A DNA stretch of 64,000 nt, from the NCBI RefSeq assembly GCF_963924675.1, contig NC_089230.1, positions 68,003,443-68,067,442 of the forward strand, written 5' to 3'. A program made the position numbers and the translations under genes. Under the pieces are notes generated by a model. The model saw nothing but the letters and a program-made list of their open reading frames with translations, made no database searches and was not told the origin of the DNA. The DNA is from Phocoena phocoena. Its lineage: Eukaryota > Chordata > Mammalia > Artiodactyla > Phocoenidae. Shown here piece after piece: positions 47,520-59,500 of the stretch (the stretch's first letter is position 1; every line of letters begins with the position of its first letter).

Positions 47520-48380
47520 ACACCTGCATATTGATGACTTTCAAATGCATATCCTGGGCCCAGATTTCTCTCCTGAGCCAGCTTTACCTGGTTGCGTCTC
47601 TGTCACCTCGAGTACAACAGTGCAAATTGAACCCATTGTTAATACTCCTCCTCTCCTGGATCTGATGCTCCTTCTGATTCAGTGAATGGAATCTCCAATT
47701 ACCCCAGATGGAAACCTGGGACTCAACCTCCACACCTTCCACATTCTCACCCCCCACGAATTGGGTCTCTAAGTTTTGCTTCTTTGCTATCTCTCACATC
47801 CACCATTTTCTCTACCAGCTTCTAACTCTTGAGTTCAGGCTCATCATTTCTCATCTGGGTTTTTGCAAAACACCTATAACTCGATTTTAGTGGCTTCACT
47901 CTCTTTAATCCATTTTCACACTATTTACAAAATCAACTTTCTGAAGCAAAAGCCTGATTATTCCCTCCCTTGTGACCTTTCAGTGGCTCTTCCAGTGCCA
48001 TTAGGGTAAGATCTAAACATTTTGGATTACATTAAAAGATCTTTGCTATCTACCTACCTCTTCATCTCACACTTTGGTTCTGCCATATTCTAGAATAAAT
48101 TACAGTCTCATATGCAAGCCTTCTCACCTGGGCCTTTCTGTTTGAAATGTTCTTCCTTCTTTTATTGCCTAGAAAATCCAATTGGTCATCGTAATTCAAC
48201 TTAGGAATAACTTCTTCCTGAAAACTTTCCTGAGTCCTCCAGGATGGCCTATGACCTCCTGTTCCATGTACCCTAAACACCAGCACTTGCCTTATCACGC
48301 TATATCAATATTGTCTGTTTACATAGCTATCTTTTTCTTAATCTATAAATTCCTTAAAAGCAAGAAACTTGGTCCTTTTT
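47520..48380 (+). mobile_element. L2 LINE fragment
   Basis: Forward L2 order: TGATGACTTTCAAATGCATA, GAATGGAATCTCCAATTACC, CTCCTGAGTC-type blocks, AAAAGCCTGATTATTCCCTC, GTGGCTCTTCCAGTGCCATT and TGGTTCTGCCATATTCTAG. Followed at 48376-48408 by a short T-run plus GAGGTATAGTTGATTTAGG that looks like an antisense L1 tip. Confidence 0.75.
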
Positions 48381-48754
48381 TTTTTAATTGAGGTATAGTT
48401 GATTTAGGTCCTATTTTTTATAATCCCACAGCCTCACAACATAATAGGCCTGGTGCAGCCTCACAGATAACGTGTTTGGATGAATGAAAATTTTAATGTG
48501 CTTTTTGGACTTTTGTCAGTTAAATAAAGAGGGCTCCCCCTCAAAGAAAAATCATGACTTCTTTTATACTTCATTGCCAGAAAGGTTAGCATTAAGGTTT
48601 GTCTTAATTGGAGAACCTAGCCTTGGACCAAGGTTTCTACCACACATCCCATTCCTACCCTCCACCATTTCTATCCCCTTACCCCTGTTCTTGAACCCCA
48701 GTGTAACTCACCTGGAGCCTGCTGGTTTATGTATTACCTTGTGGCCGTTGGAAG

Positions 48755-48990
48755 TAGCATAGAATGTGCTTTGCAATCAAATAGACCTTGGGTTCAAGTT
48801 CTGGACTACTATTTACTAGCTGTGCAACATTAGATAATTTATTAAACATCTCTAAGCCTCAGTTTCCTTATTTGCAAAATGGGGATAACAATAGTACCTG
48901 CTTTGCTGGTGGATAGGGATGATGATGCTATGATTAAATAAGACAACGCACAGTACTTAATCTCATAATAAAAGTTCAATAAACATCAAT
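48755..48990 (+). mobile_element. MIR SINE
   Basis: GACCTTGGGTTCAAGTTCTG, TTTACTAGCTGTGCAACATT, TAAGCCTCAGTTTCCTTATT, TTGCAAAATGGGGATAACAA and AGTTCAATAAACATC. One of the best preserved MIRs here. Confidence 0.92.
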
Positions 48991-51379
48991 AATTATTATT
49001 GTTATTAACACTACTAGCACTATTAACAGGAGAGAAGCTACTATAGGGAGGCAAGTTAACCTTTACTCTTCGATCCTGAAGGTAGCAAAATGCCTGGCCC
49101 ATTGGCAAGTGCTCACTAAGTAGTTATTATTGTTAATTCTTAAGGGCTCCAGATAGTTGAGTTATGGTTGTATTCTTATAACACCATAGTGTTTTTTAGT
49201 TTTTGTTTTCTCGTCTTACGTTGTAGGTTATCTTGCCTTATTATTACAAGCTTCCCAGTGCTTACATATGCTGGTTTTCCAGTATCACGATCATCATTAT
49301 ACACGATCACGGTCATCATTATCATCCTATCACCATCACCACCGTTGGCATATGGGCATATAGAGGGCCCTGTTCTTCCCTTTCTCCAGGACTTTTCTTT
49401 TTCTTATTCCCAACCTAATAGACTCTGCCACCTTCTTGGCTTAAGCCTTACAGGGAGGCTTGGAGGTTAGAGGATATAAACCTAGTGTTCCAGCCAGAAC
49501 AGTGCAAAAAATGAAACGTGATCTCAAATGGAAGAAGGGAAGATCATGGAGAGAAGCTGACCAGAAGTGGCACCTGGAAGGCCAGGAGGGTCAGTGAGCC
49601 TGGGCTTGGGAGTATGGGTACCTGGAAGTTGAAACTGAACATAGGCTAAAAGCAATAAGCAGAATGAATCAAGGAAAGGGAGAGACTGGAAGCCAATTGG
49701 TCCATTCTACCTGGTTTCCTTGGTCCCTGTAAAATGCTTCAACTTTCAAAGCCAATTGAAAGACTGATTAGCTTGAAAAGACACCTCAGTGCTTACTTTA
49801 ACCAAGGCCAAAATTTTTTATTCCACAGATAAAGGATTTAGTATGCAGAACTATGTGACCACTGGTATGAATGAGATGGTCAAGATGTAAATAATTTGAT
49901 ATCTGTCCCTGTTTGGATAGAAGGAGGATCTCTACAGTAGGAAGATTGAAGACCCCAATTCTTGGAGGAGGTAATATGCTTAGACAAAATATCAGTGAGG
50001 AAGAAAAGGGAATAAAAGAGGCAGAAACTGAATGTTAAACTTTTATTTATTTAATGAACAGAATTTGTCAGCAGTCACAACATAGATTCTTAAGTTAGCT
50101 ACAAGCACTGTCCCTGGCAGATCACAAAAACTCAAGGGTCAGGATAACACGTCTTAGAGCAGCCAGGACGGGGTTTATGCAATTGGAATGGGGAAGCGCC
50201 AGAAGGTGGTGATGGGGAGGCAGGAGGTGAAGCTCAGTGGAAATTAAGTAGAGGCACAGAGAGAAGTTAAGTCCAGAATCCCTGTGGCCTCAAAAGAAGT
50301 GAAGGCAAAAGAGTAACCTAATTTTTTTTTACCTTCCAGCCCTCAGGTACAGTTTGTTGCTTGAATGAGCTCCCAAACTATGATCCAATAATTCCTAAGA
50401 TTGTGATCATAAAGGGAAATGTTTTATGTAAAAGGGAAAAGGTGGTTAGAGCCTAAACATTTTTACTTTTTTTATCTCTATGAACTTGACTTTTATCATT
50501 TAGATCTAATAGGCTTAAATCTGTAGACAACTTTTGTTTTTTCTGACTTCAAACACAGTGACTATATATCCTCTCACAATACCTTCTACATCACCAATTA
50601 TTGATGTGAGGCTGATTCTTTTAAAATAATGAATAATAACCAGGAAAATGAGCTAAGCTTGTTTTTGCCATAACATTACTGCAGTACATTTTAACATATT
50701 AAACATGAGGCACAATCTGATTATTTAGTATTTGCCAGAAGCACCACAAAGCATTTATGGTCTTATTTTTCAGATCTCTCTTTTTTTCGTTCTACTGAGG
50801 TTTCCTTTAAGATTTTGAATGAATTCAGAAATACATACATAAAATACATACAAAAATACATTAAATTTTTTAAATGATTCATAATTTTGGTTAGGACGTG
50901 ATTTGCACATATTCTTAACTATATACTTTATTTTGCTGGAGGAAAATACACTGAGTTTCCATTTACCTGTCTTTATTATACAGAGGTTAGACTTGATTAT
51001 TACTAATGTTGCTTAATGTTTTAAAAGTGTATGACTTTATATGAAATTAAAAAAAAATTCTTGGATAAATGTAAGTCCTCTCTCAAGGAAATATAATTTT
51101 TAATCAAAATAGTATGATGACTTCCTTGTATATAGCCATTTACAATGTTCACAATTCTAGAGGGAAAAAATGATAATAACTATCACAGAAAAATATTCAA
51201 ATGGATAATAAATGTACGATGCCCTTTGAAAAAGATTCCTACAGATGATGAATAGATCATAAACAAAGATCATTGAGCAGTATAAAGAGATACATAAAGG
51301 AAAACACAAGCTAACTTAATGATGATATTTCCAATGACTCTATATCAGACCTTTGAACATAACTCAGTTTTATCATGTA
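48991..51379. other. Intergenic, AT-rich, nothing certain
   Basis: An L2/MIR-like tail lies at about 49075-49120 (AATGCCTGGCCCATTGGCAA). A degenerate ATC/ATT trinucleotide tract lies at 49265-49345. No gene. Confidence 0.4.
49265..49345. repeat. Degenerate (ATC)n tract
   Basis: ATC/ATT/ACC-type trinucleotides with interruptions, e.g. TCATCATTATCATCCTATCA. Translates as runs of Ile/Thr/His without meaning. Confidence 0.7.
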
Positions 51380-51520
51380 CTTTGCAGGGTGCTCAATACT
51401 ATGAATATGACAAAAAGTATAAGTTATGTTCTCCTTCCTCATAGTACTTACAATATTAGAGAAACAAGGCTAACACATAAGAAATAATTAGAGGAAAATG
51501 TAACAATGAATTCTTGTCCT
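51380..51520 (-). mobile_element. L2 fragment, antisense (weak)
   Basis: CAGGGTGCTCAATACTATGA and CTTCCTCATAGTACTTACAA resemble the reverse-complement L2 tail. Confidence 0.5.
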
Positions 51521-51921
51521 GTTTGGTCTAGTGCTTTACATAAGACTTAATGGTTTTCAGAGAAAGGTTAAAATAAAATAAAACATAAAAATTATAATTC
51601 TCTCATAAGACAATTAGGAAACCCTGAGAACCCTTAGAGTGAACTTCAAGACCTGTGTTATGGAGGCATACCTGCCAGGCTGTTGTCTAAGTCAATTCTA
51701 CAACTCACCTCCATCCCCTTATCAATGTTTGAACGACAAGTTAAAATAAAAGAACAACAATATTTAAAAATTTTAAATTTACTTGGAAATTGTTAATGGA
51801 GCTAATGTCAATTAACAGAGAGGTTCTATCCATGAGGTTAGGTTCAGCTCCATGTAATAGAGACTGAAAATATTAATGGTTTTGATGCCAAAAACTCAGT
51901 CTCTGTGTCCCAGTGCTGAAT

Positions 51922-52424
51922 TGAATCATGGAGACAGAGTTTTGGGTGAAGTAGAAAAGAGTAGCTTTATTGCTTTGCCAGGCAAAGTGGGTTATGGCAG
52001 GCTCATGACTCAAAAACTGTGTGTCCCAACCCGGAGGGTTTTGGTGAGGAGTTTTATAGCAATGGTTCAAGGTTGGGATTGCTGAAAAGGATCTGGGTGT
52101 GTGCAGGACCTGCATGCCTTTAATCTGGTCTCAGGTGGTCTCCTGATGAGTTTCTTGAGGTTATCAAACTGTGACTTTCTCTTTGGAATATCTTCCTTTT
52201 GGTGTGGGTTTTAGTTCTGCAGAAGAGCTGACAGATATTTTTATGTGTATCCCTTGAGATGGAACCAGGACCCTGTATTCCCTCTCTTCCCTGATCAGCA
52301 ACTGTTTGAATCTGCCCTTTGGAACTCAGGGAAGGTCATGGACGCTGGAGTCTATTCCCTACAGACAAGAAAGTCTTCCATGCCCAGGAGACCCACAGGG
52401 TCCTCCTCGGTTTCAGTTTTAACA
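51922..52424 (-). mobile_element. Solo LTR (ERV1-like), antisense
   Basis: 503 bp; reverse complement starts TGTTAAAACTGAAACCGAGG and ends CCATGATTCA. Four-base duplication GAAT at 51918-51921 and 52425-52428. Poly(A) signal on the minus strand (TTTATT at 51966-51971). TG...CA ends, length and 4-bp duplication fit a class I solo LTR. No gag, pol or env beside it. Family not named. Confidence 0.8.
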
Positions 52425-52817
52425 GAATAGAACTTTTCACTCTAAACTTCTAATAGAAGTTCAAAAGTTTTGAGAGCATATGAGTCTGCTCCATAAAGTT
52501 TTTGGGAACCCATGCTGTCTCCAGTTTTGAAGTCCATCATCACTATGGGGACCCTATGATCTAAGCAATCACAAGTCTAGACCAGTTTCAAGGTGCTTAT
52601 GAAAGAAATTCCCACCCACATCTCGGTGGGGTGACAAAGAATTTAGAGCCATCTTTAATCTACCACAAATATAAAGAAGGCAAAATACTGGAATAAGGTG
52701 AGTCTTGCAGATATTGTTCATGACAACCAAAAACAAGGTTTCAAAATACATGAGCCCAAATCTAATAGAATAGAAAAGAAAAATTTTTTTAAATCTACAA
52801 ATAAGATTGAACATTTT

Positions 52818-53168
52818 GGGACTTCCCTGGTTGCACAGTGGTTAAGAATCCACCTGCCAGTGCAGGGGACATGGGTTCGAGCCCTGGTCCAGGAAGATCT
52901 CACATGCCACGGAGCAACTAAGCCTGTGTGCCACAACTACTGATCCTGCACTCTAAAGCCCGCAAGCCACAGCTACTGAGCCCACATACCACAACTACTG
53001 AAGCCTGCATGCCTAGAGCCCGTGTTCTGCAACAAGAGAAGCCACCGCAATGAGAAGCCTGTGACCGCAATGAAGAGCAGACCCCACTCGCCTCAACTAG
53101 AGAAAGCCCACAAGCAGCAACAAAGACCCAACACAGCCAAAAATTAACTAATTAATTATTTTTTTAAA
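52818..53168 (+). mobile_element. CHR-type SINE (long class, three internal repeats)
   Basis: tRNA-like head, then three copies of a CCACAACTACTGA-like unit, CTAGAGCCCGTGTTCTGC, and AGCAACAAAGACCCAACACA before an A/T-rich tail. Sits within the L1; flanking duplication too degenerate to define. Confidence 0.93.
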
Positions 53169-53284
53169 AGACTGTAAATTTTAACACGCCTCTCTTAGTA
53201 AATGATAGGACAGATAGATATTAAAAATTATTAAAAATATAGAAGACTTCTCCAATACTCTCAACCAACATCTTTATCATTTTT

Positions 53285-53425
53285 TTTTTTCCTTTTGGAA
53301 TCTTAAACCAACTTTGCATTCCTGGGATCAATCACACTTTCTCTTGATATTTTGTCCTTTATTATACATTGCTGGATTTGACTTGCTAATAGTTTCTTAA
53401 GGTTTTCTATTCTACCTGACAGCAG
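53285..53425 (-). mobile_element. Antisense L1 ORF2 patch inside the sense L1
   Basis: After a T-run, TTGGAATCTTAAACCAACTT, TGCATTCCTGGGATCAATCA and TGCTGGATTTGACTTGCTAA are reverse-complement ORF2. Sense ORF2 resumes at CAGCAGAAGTATACATATTC. Confidence 0.75.
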
Positions 53426-53774
53426 AAGTATACATATTCTTTTCAAGTATATATGGAACATTCACCATGATAGAACATATTCTGGGGGGTAAAACAAATC
53501 TCAATAAACTTCAAAGAATTGAAATCATAGTAGATCAGTAGGTGTGTTTTCTGACTATACAGGAATTAAACTAGATATCAATAATAGAGAATACCTTAAA
53601 AACACCTCCAAATATTTGGAAATTGAGTAACACACTTCTAAATAACCCTTAGGTCAAAGAAGAAATTACAAGGGAAATTAAGAAATACTTTTTAACTAAA
53701 TGAAAATAAAAACACAACATCAAAATGCGTGGGATGTAGCTAAAGCAGTGCTTAGAAAGAAATCCATAACTTTA

Positions 53775-54116
53775 GGACTTCCCTGGTGGTGCAGTGGTTG
53801 AGAATCCACATGCCAATGCAGGGAACACATGTTCGAGCCCTGGTCCAGGAAGATCCCACATGCCATGGACCAGCTAAGCCCGTGCGCCGCAGCTACTGAG
53901 CCCACATGCCACAACTACTGAAGCCCGCATGCCTAGAGCCCATGTTCTGCAATGAGAGAAGGCACCGCAATGAGAATTCTGTGCACCACAACAAAGAGTA
54001 ACTCCTGCTCGCCGCAACTAGAGAAAGCCTGTGTGCAGCAACGAAGACCCAATGCAGCCAAAAATAAATAAACTTAAAAATAAAAAAAGAAAAGTGCTAA
54101 ATTTCTTAAAAAGAGA
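53775..54116 (+). mobile_element. CHR-type SINE (long class, two internal repeats)
   Basis: tRNA-like head, two CTACTGA units, CGAAGACCCAATGCAGCC and an A-rich tail. Flanked by AAAGAAATCCATAACTTT at 53756-53773 and AAAGAAATGTATAACTTT at about 54118-54135 (two mismatches). Confidence 0.93.
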
Positions 54117-54360
54117 AAAAGAAATGTATAACTTTGAACACTTACATGGAAAAGAAAAAAGACCAAAATGAATGAAACAAAATTTTACCTAAACTAGAAT
54201 AAAAAGAGCAAATTAAACCCAGAGAAAACAGAAGAAAGGAAATAATGAAATAAGAGAAAATTATTTGAAATTGAAAAGTAATATAGAAAATCAGTGACAC
54301 CAAAAATGGATCTTTGAAGAGATAAATAAAATTGCTAACTTTCTAGTCAGAATTATTAGC

Positions 54361-54376
54361 AGAGAGAGAGAGAGAG
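54361..54376. repeat. (GA)n tract
   Basis: Eight GA units inside the old L1. A looser GA-rich stretch lies at 55440-55460. Confidence 0.85.
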
Positions 54377-54939
54377 CTATGAGTTGCTTACACCAGGAAT
54401 AAAACAGGGACCATCACTAAAAATTATACGGACATTAAAAGAATAGTAAGGAAACATAAAAAAATCTTATGTCCATAAATTCAAAATCTCTGATGAAATG
54501 GACAAATTCTTTTCTTATATTTAAGAAAAAAATATAGAACTTTAATATCTATTGAATAATTTGAATTCATAATTAAAACCCTTTCTACAAAGAAAACTTT
54601 TGGCTCAGGTAGTTTCACTGTCAATTCTGTGAAAAGTAGACCGGTGGTTCTAAGATCCAGGGAAGATTGTAAGGGACGTACTGCAAAGGAGCATGAGGGA
54701 AATTTGGAGATTATAAAAATGTCCAGTATCATGATTTTGGTGATGGATACATCTGCATTCAATTGTCAAAACTCATCAAATAGTATACTTAAAATTGGTA
54801 ACTTTTATTATATGTTAATTACACATCAATAAAGCTAACTAAAAAATCCAATACTACAATGACAACAAAAGAATGAAAGATCATTTATCATGGATGTTAA
54901 AGAAAAAATTCATGCACAGGGAAGAGTATTGAGCTAGGT

Positions 54940-55065
54940 CAGTTATTCTCCACCCTGGCTGCATTTTAGAGTCACCTAGGCATCCAGGCATTTGTAAAGT
55001 AAAACACCAAAGCCCAGAGCCTACCTCCAGAAGTTTGGAGAGCTCATCTGATGATATTGGACTAA
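54940..55065 (+). mobile_element. MER20/MER5-like hAT-Charlie fragment
   Basis: Begins with terminal-repeat-like CAGTTATTCTCCACCCTGGC, then TTTTAGAGTCACCTAGGCAT and AGCCCAGAGCCTACCTCCAG. Right terminus lost. Confidence 0.7.
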
Positions 55066-56399
55066 CCTAGAAGAATTCAAATTGTCTTCTAATACTAAAC
55101 ACTGTAATTTTGGTGCCTTTAGTTATTTATTTTTTTTCTTTTCTTAAGTTTAAATGGAGTTAATCTGGCAGCTTTATTGTTCCCAATCTCACCCAGCCAC
55201 CTGGCTGCCTTGCCAAGTGTAAAATTTTCAAAACCATTAGGCAATATGCTGAATAGTTTAACAATTATAACTTTAAAATGTGGGTTATAGAAAAACAGAA
55301 ATACTTTAGGCTACAGCTGAGATACAGTATCCCAAGAACATATGTGAGTTTCCCAGATGGCTTAATCCCAAGGGAACATATGTAGATGTATACTTATTAT
55401 GAACCATCAGAAAGCCCTGAAAATTAATCAGTTCTCATAAAGAGAGAGAAAGAGAGACAGAGTAATGAGTTTTTATTATTCAATATATTCCCTTTAAACC
55501 TTATTTTCAATGCCTTAAAGATTGTTTGGAGACTGAAATTATTTTACAGAATGTCTTATTAGACTCACCATGTGACTGAGGAACTAAGTCTTTCTCCTGA
55601 TATAAGTGGGAAATTAAGGGGAATGTTTTCTCTAAAGTTATGTCAAAAGGGCCTTAAATTTCAAAGTCAAGGAATATGTAAGCAGATAAATTAAAGATAC
55701 TTCAGTGGGTTGGGTTTTCTTGATTTACCTTTTCAAATGTAAATATCTTCTCTTATCTCTTGTTTTTCCAAATACTCCTCAAATTCTTTTCATTTTATTC
55801 ACTAATCACAGAGTTTCAGTGATAGAACCTGTATAACTGATTCTTTGGTATAATAGCCAGATGAGTTTTTGTTTTTCTAATTGATTCATTGTTTATATCT
55901 TATCTACTCAAATAGATTTTATTTCTTGTATTCCCATATCATTTATAATATATTTTTTGAATTCAGAAATACATTTTTTTTTTACTTTTTAACATTTCTG
56001 AAACAAGGATATATCTTATAATCCATGCATTTATTTAATGTAATATTCTTAATATTTTCTGAGCAAAGTAATTGATGAACACCCTAGATTTGAAGAAAGA
56101 TGGTGTTTTTCTTACTGGTTCCTGTATTCTCTGCAGAATATGTAAACTCCATCCTTATATCAAGTAAGTGATATACGCATGTTGTTCACTAACAAGACGT
56201 TAGTAGGAATAATACATAGAACTAGTAGTAGTGAATATGGCCATCCCCACTATAGTAGGCAAGTTTTCTTCTTTCTTCCTTCATGTCCAACTCTCTCTTC
56301 TCACTTCATACCCAATGTCAAATATGTATATGCAGGCTATGCCTGATTTTCCCATGGGATTGAACAACCTCAGATGATTGCCAGTCCAATTACCAACCC
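55066..56399. other. Intergenic, AT-rich, nothing recognised
   Basis: No gene or nameable repeat apart from a GA-rich patch near 55440. Confidence 0.4.
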
Positions 56400-56515
56400 C
56401 AGATGATTATAAAAAAGGGTGTATAACTAAATTAACTTGCTGTACACTTGACACTAACACAACATTGTAAATTAACTATCCTTCAATTTAAAAAAATTTT
56501 TAATTAAACATTTTT
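56400..56515 (+). mobile_element. Short L1 3' tip
   Basis: CTTGCTGTACACTTGACACT, AACACAACATTGTAAATTAA and TATCCTTCAATTTAAAAAAA are the extreme 3' end of an L1. Confidence 0.8.
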
Positions 56516-59500
56516 TAAAAAGAGGAACAACTGAGAAGTTATTTTTTAACAAATTAAAATACATCAAACCTACCCTAAACAATAAGCAAAAACAGATCTA
56601 CAATCCATATTTCCCAAATTCCTGATATCCTTTCTGCCATAATATGACATTAATGTATCCTGCCAGTGACCCAAGCGTGGGCTAACAGTATTGCTTTATA
56701 ACTAGAAGGACTTTAATCAAACTGAACATGCGGTAAATGAATCTCATGTTTATGAAACCAGAGTGTTTACAAAATGACTTGTCATGCTCAGTGGAACAAC
56801 TGGAGGACAGCAGATACTTAGTCTCTCTAAATGTCTCTCTGTGATTTAATTAAAGTTTTGTATGCTAAAACTGTGGGAAACTTTATATGAGAAACAAAAT
56901 CATACTAGTGGTTGGGGAGGAAATATTTTTCAATATTAGAAAAGAAATGAAGCTTATCTAATTGCCCATCATATTGTCAGAGACACATTGCAAATATATA
57001 CTTAAGGATTAGATGTTTCTTTCCTTCCTCTCAGGTCTTTTTACACTTCAGTTTTATTTAATATCCAAAGTGAACTCCACTGACCTCAATATGCTTCTCA
57101 GCACTAAAATCTACAATAATGCTTCCTAGATAGTCTCAGGGAAAAACAAATAGACTAACAGAGGAAGACCCAAGGCATCCCGAAGCCTCCACTGAAATGT
57201 ACAATGATTCAAAGGATAAATACAAATTTGGTTCTTTTCCTTCAGTGTCTGTATTTTGCTTTTCAGACCAAGCCATTTGGTGACATTTTTGAGCATTACT
57301 ATGTGGATGCCTCATTGCTACTATTTGCGTTCATATTGGGTCAAAATGTCAAGACATAATTCAGGAAAAAAATTTAAAAAAACAGAGTAGAGAACAAAGA
57401 GTGGGCAATAAATATCTGATTTGAAGATTTGAAGAGGACCTCCAATCTGTCTTTTATGTAATTAGGACTTATTTCTTCTCTTATCTAGCCTCTCATCTTA
57501 AGTTTCTGGCTTTGGCTGAGTTTAATAGGGAAGAGGACAAAGCGTTGTCTTCTGGGTACCCAATTATGTTACATTTTCAAGATGCTACTGTTTTCTTTTA
57601 TCTGAAGTAAATATGAAAGCTAATTTAAGGAAACAAACACTTATGTAAATTTTAGTTAGGAAATATTTCTAATTTAAATATTTCAGGAAACTTTTTTAAA
57701 AAGCAAGTCAAGGTGAGGTGAATGATGACAGTTGACCCTGAACGATATATCTCATTGTTGGGAAAATAAATGCTTTATAGGGTTTTTCTACCTGGGCTGA
57801 TCTTGGAAACAATTCACTTAAATATTAATGGATATTGAGGACAGGAAAGGATGGAAAAGAACAGAAAAGATTTCCAGGTGCCCTCTGGGACAAATGAAGA
57901 TGACTCACTTGTCCTTTGATGAGAAGCCCAGCAGCTGTCAGGGAAAGGCTTGCTTTCAGAGACACGGGGTACAGCTGGTGGTAGAGATAGACTGATGGAC
58001 AGGCAGAAGAAAGGTAGACAAGTCAGAAATGCAGTCCTCCATGGTACCATCATCACCGTCTCCATTGGAAGCTGGGGTTGAAACAATCACGTTCTCTGAC
58101 AGAATCTCCCCTCCAGAATTAGATATGAGCAGACGGAGTGTTGGGGTCCCCTTTGGAGACAAGAACTTGAAACAGAAATTGAGAGATAAGGAAGCTGGCA
58201 AGTTCTGTCATGGTTGGTGGAAGGGGAACGAAAGTTTCACATAGAGAAACTGACATTCTTGGCTGGGGAGTCCCCTGGTTTAAAGCTGCTTCTTTTGACA
58301 TTGTCTTGGCCAGGAAAGTTGCGAAAAAAAATCAAATAGTTTTGCCCACTTTTCTGAGAAGTATTTGGCATTCTCAGAAGATTATTGTAATTTGGAGCAT
58401 TTATGCCTAATCGTAAAGCATTCCTAAGAAGGAGGCTTGCCTCTCCTTTTCCTGCCTCCTCTTTTCCATTTCCCTTTGACACAACAGCCCTGAAAGAGAA
58501 AAGGAGTCCCCTAGATTTTCATCTCTACTCTCCCTTCTCCAAGTTCTCATGTTAGAGGATTTGTTAGTGGCCGGAAGGGATGAGGTGGTAGTGGCCAGAA
58601 TGGGGTGATGTGAGAGCTGTGGCCAGTTTACCTGGGGCTTGACACCTGCTTCTGAATTGAATGCAGGAAGAATTTCACAGTGTAAGCCACTCTCCCCACA
58701 GAGTAAAACGGTTCATCCAGGGATGCTTCAGTGTAGAACCACTCTCCCAAACCACTTGGCTCCAGCACAGTTTCCCTAATTAGGTCTCTTTTCCCCGTGT
58801 TGGCCCAAAGTCGTAGATTCACATTCTCTTCCACTCAACTTGCTTAACTCCCAATACCTTTGTTTAAATGATCTGGTGTTTAGCTTTTATCCAAAAACTG
58901 ATTAAGAGAATGGTTTTGTAAGGAAAACAATTTGAGAGATCGCCGCCCTGTTCCCTAGGCACTCAAAGCTCTATCAGTGGATTAAGTTCAGTCCTGGGGA
59001 GGCTGTCCTCTTGGACCTAATTCCTATACTCTTTCACCTAAATACCTTCTCCAAGAATCATTCTAATATAACACTTTGATCTTGTCTCTGTTTATGCCCT
59101 ATCTATTTCTAAAAATAAGATGTTTGTTCACAAAAAATGATAAATACAAAAAATTAACAAAATGGAAATGAAAATAGAGAGCCCATAGATTATGAGCAGC
59201 CCGGCAGATTATTAAAACCCTTAACCATCGCTGAAGAAGGAATATCATACCTAGCTTTAAGTTTCCTGGCAGTAAAGGCAAAGGAGGAAGCATACCAGTT
59301 ATTCATAAGAGATAAAGCTTATCTTTCTATTGAACTGAAAGGAATTTTTTAACTGCTCATTGTCTAGGAGGCAGGGCATGGTTCAATGCATTCAATGCAT
59401 AAGGTTCTCCACCAAAACTTTACAGACAGTGAAGAAGGGGTTCTCATAAGATCATTTGTGTAGTAACCTTTGGCAAAAGTACTACAGGGGGCACAGAGAA

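Larger units (their letters stand above)
52715..54840 (+). mobile_element. Old L1 remnant, + strand, broken by two SINEs and an antisense L1 patch
   Basis: ORF2-region pieces in order: AACAAGGTTTCAAAATACAT (52733), CACGCCTCTCTTAGTAAATG (53183), GGAACATTCACCATGATAGA (53455), AACACACTTCTAAATAACCC (53628), GATCTTTGAAGAGATAAAT (54310), ending near 54620. The 3' UTR tip follows at about 54690-54840 (CAAAACTCATCAAATAGTAT, ACATCAATAAAGC) with a deletion between. No usable frame remains. Confidence 0.85.
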
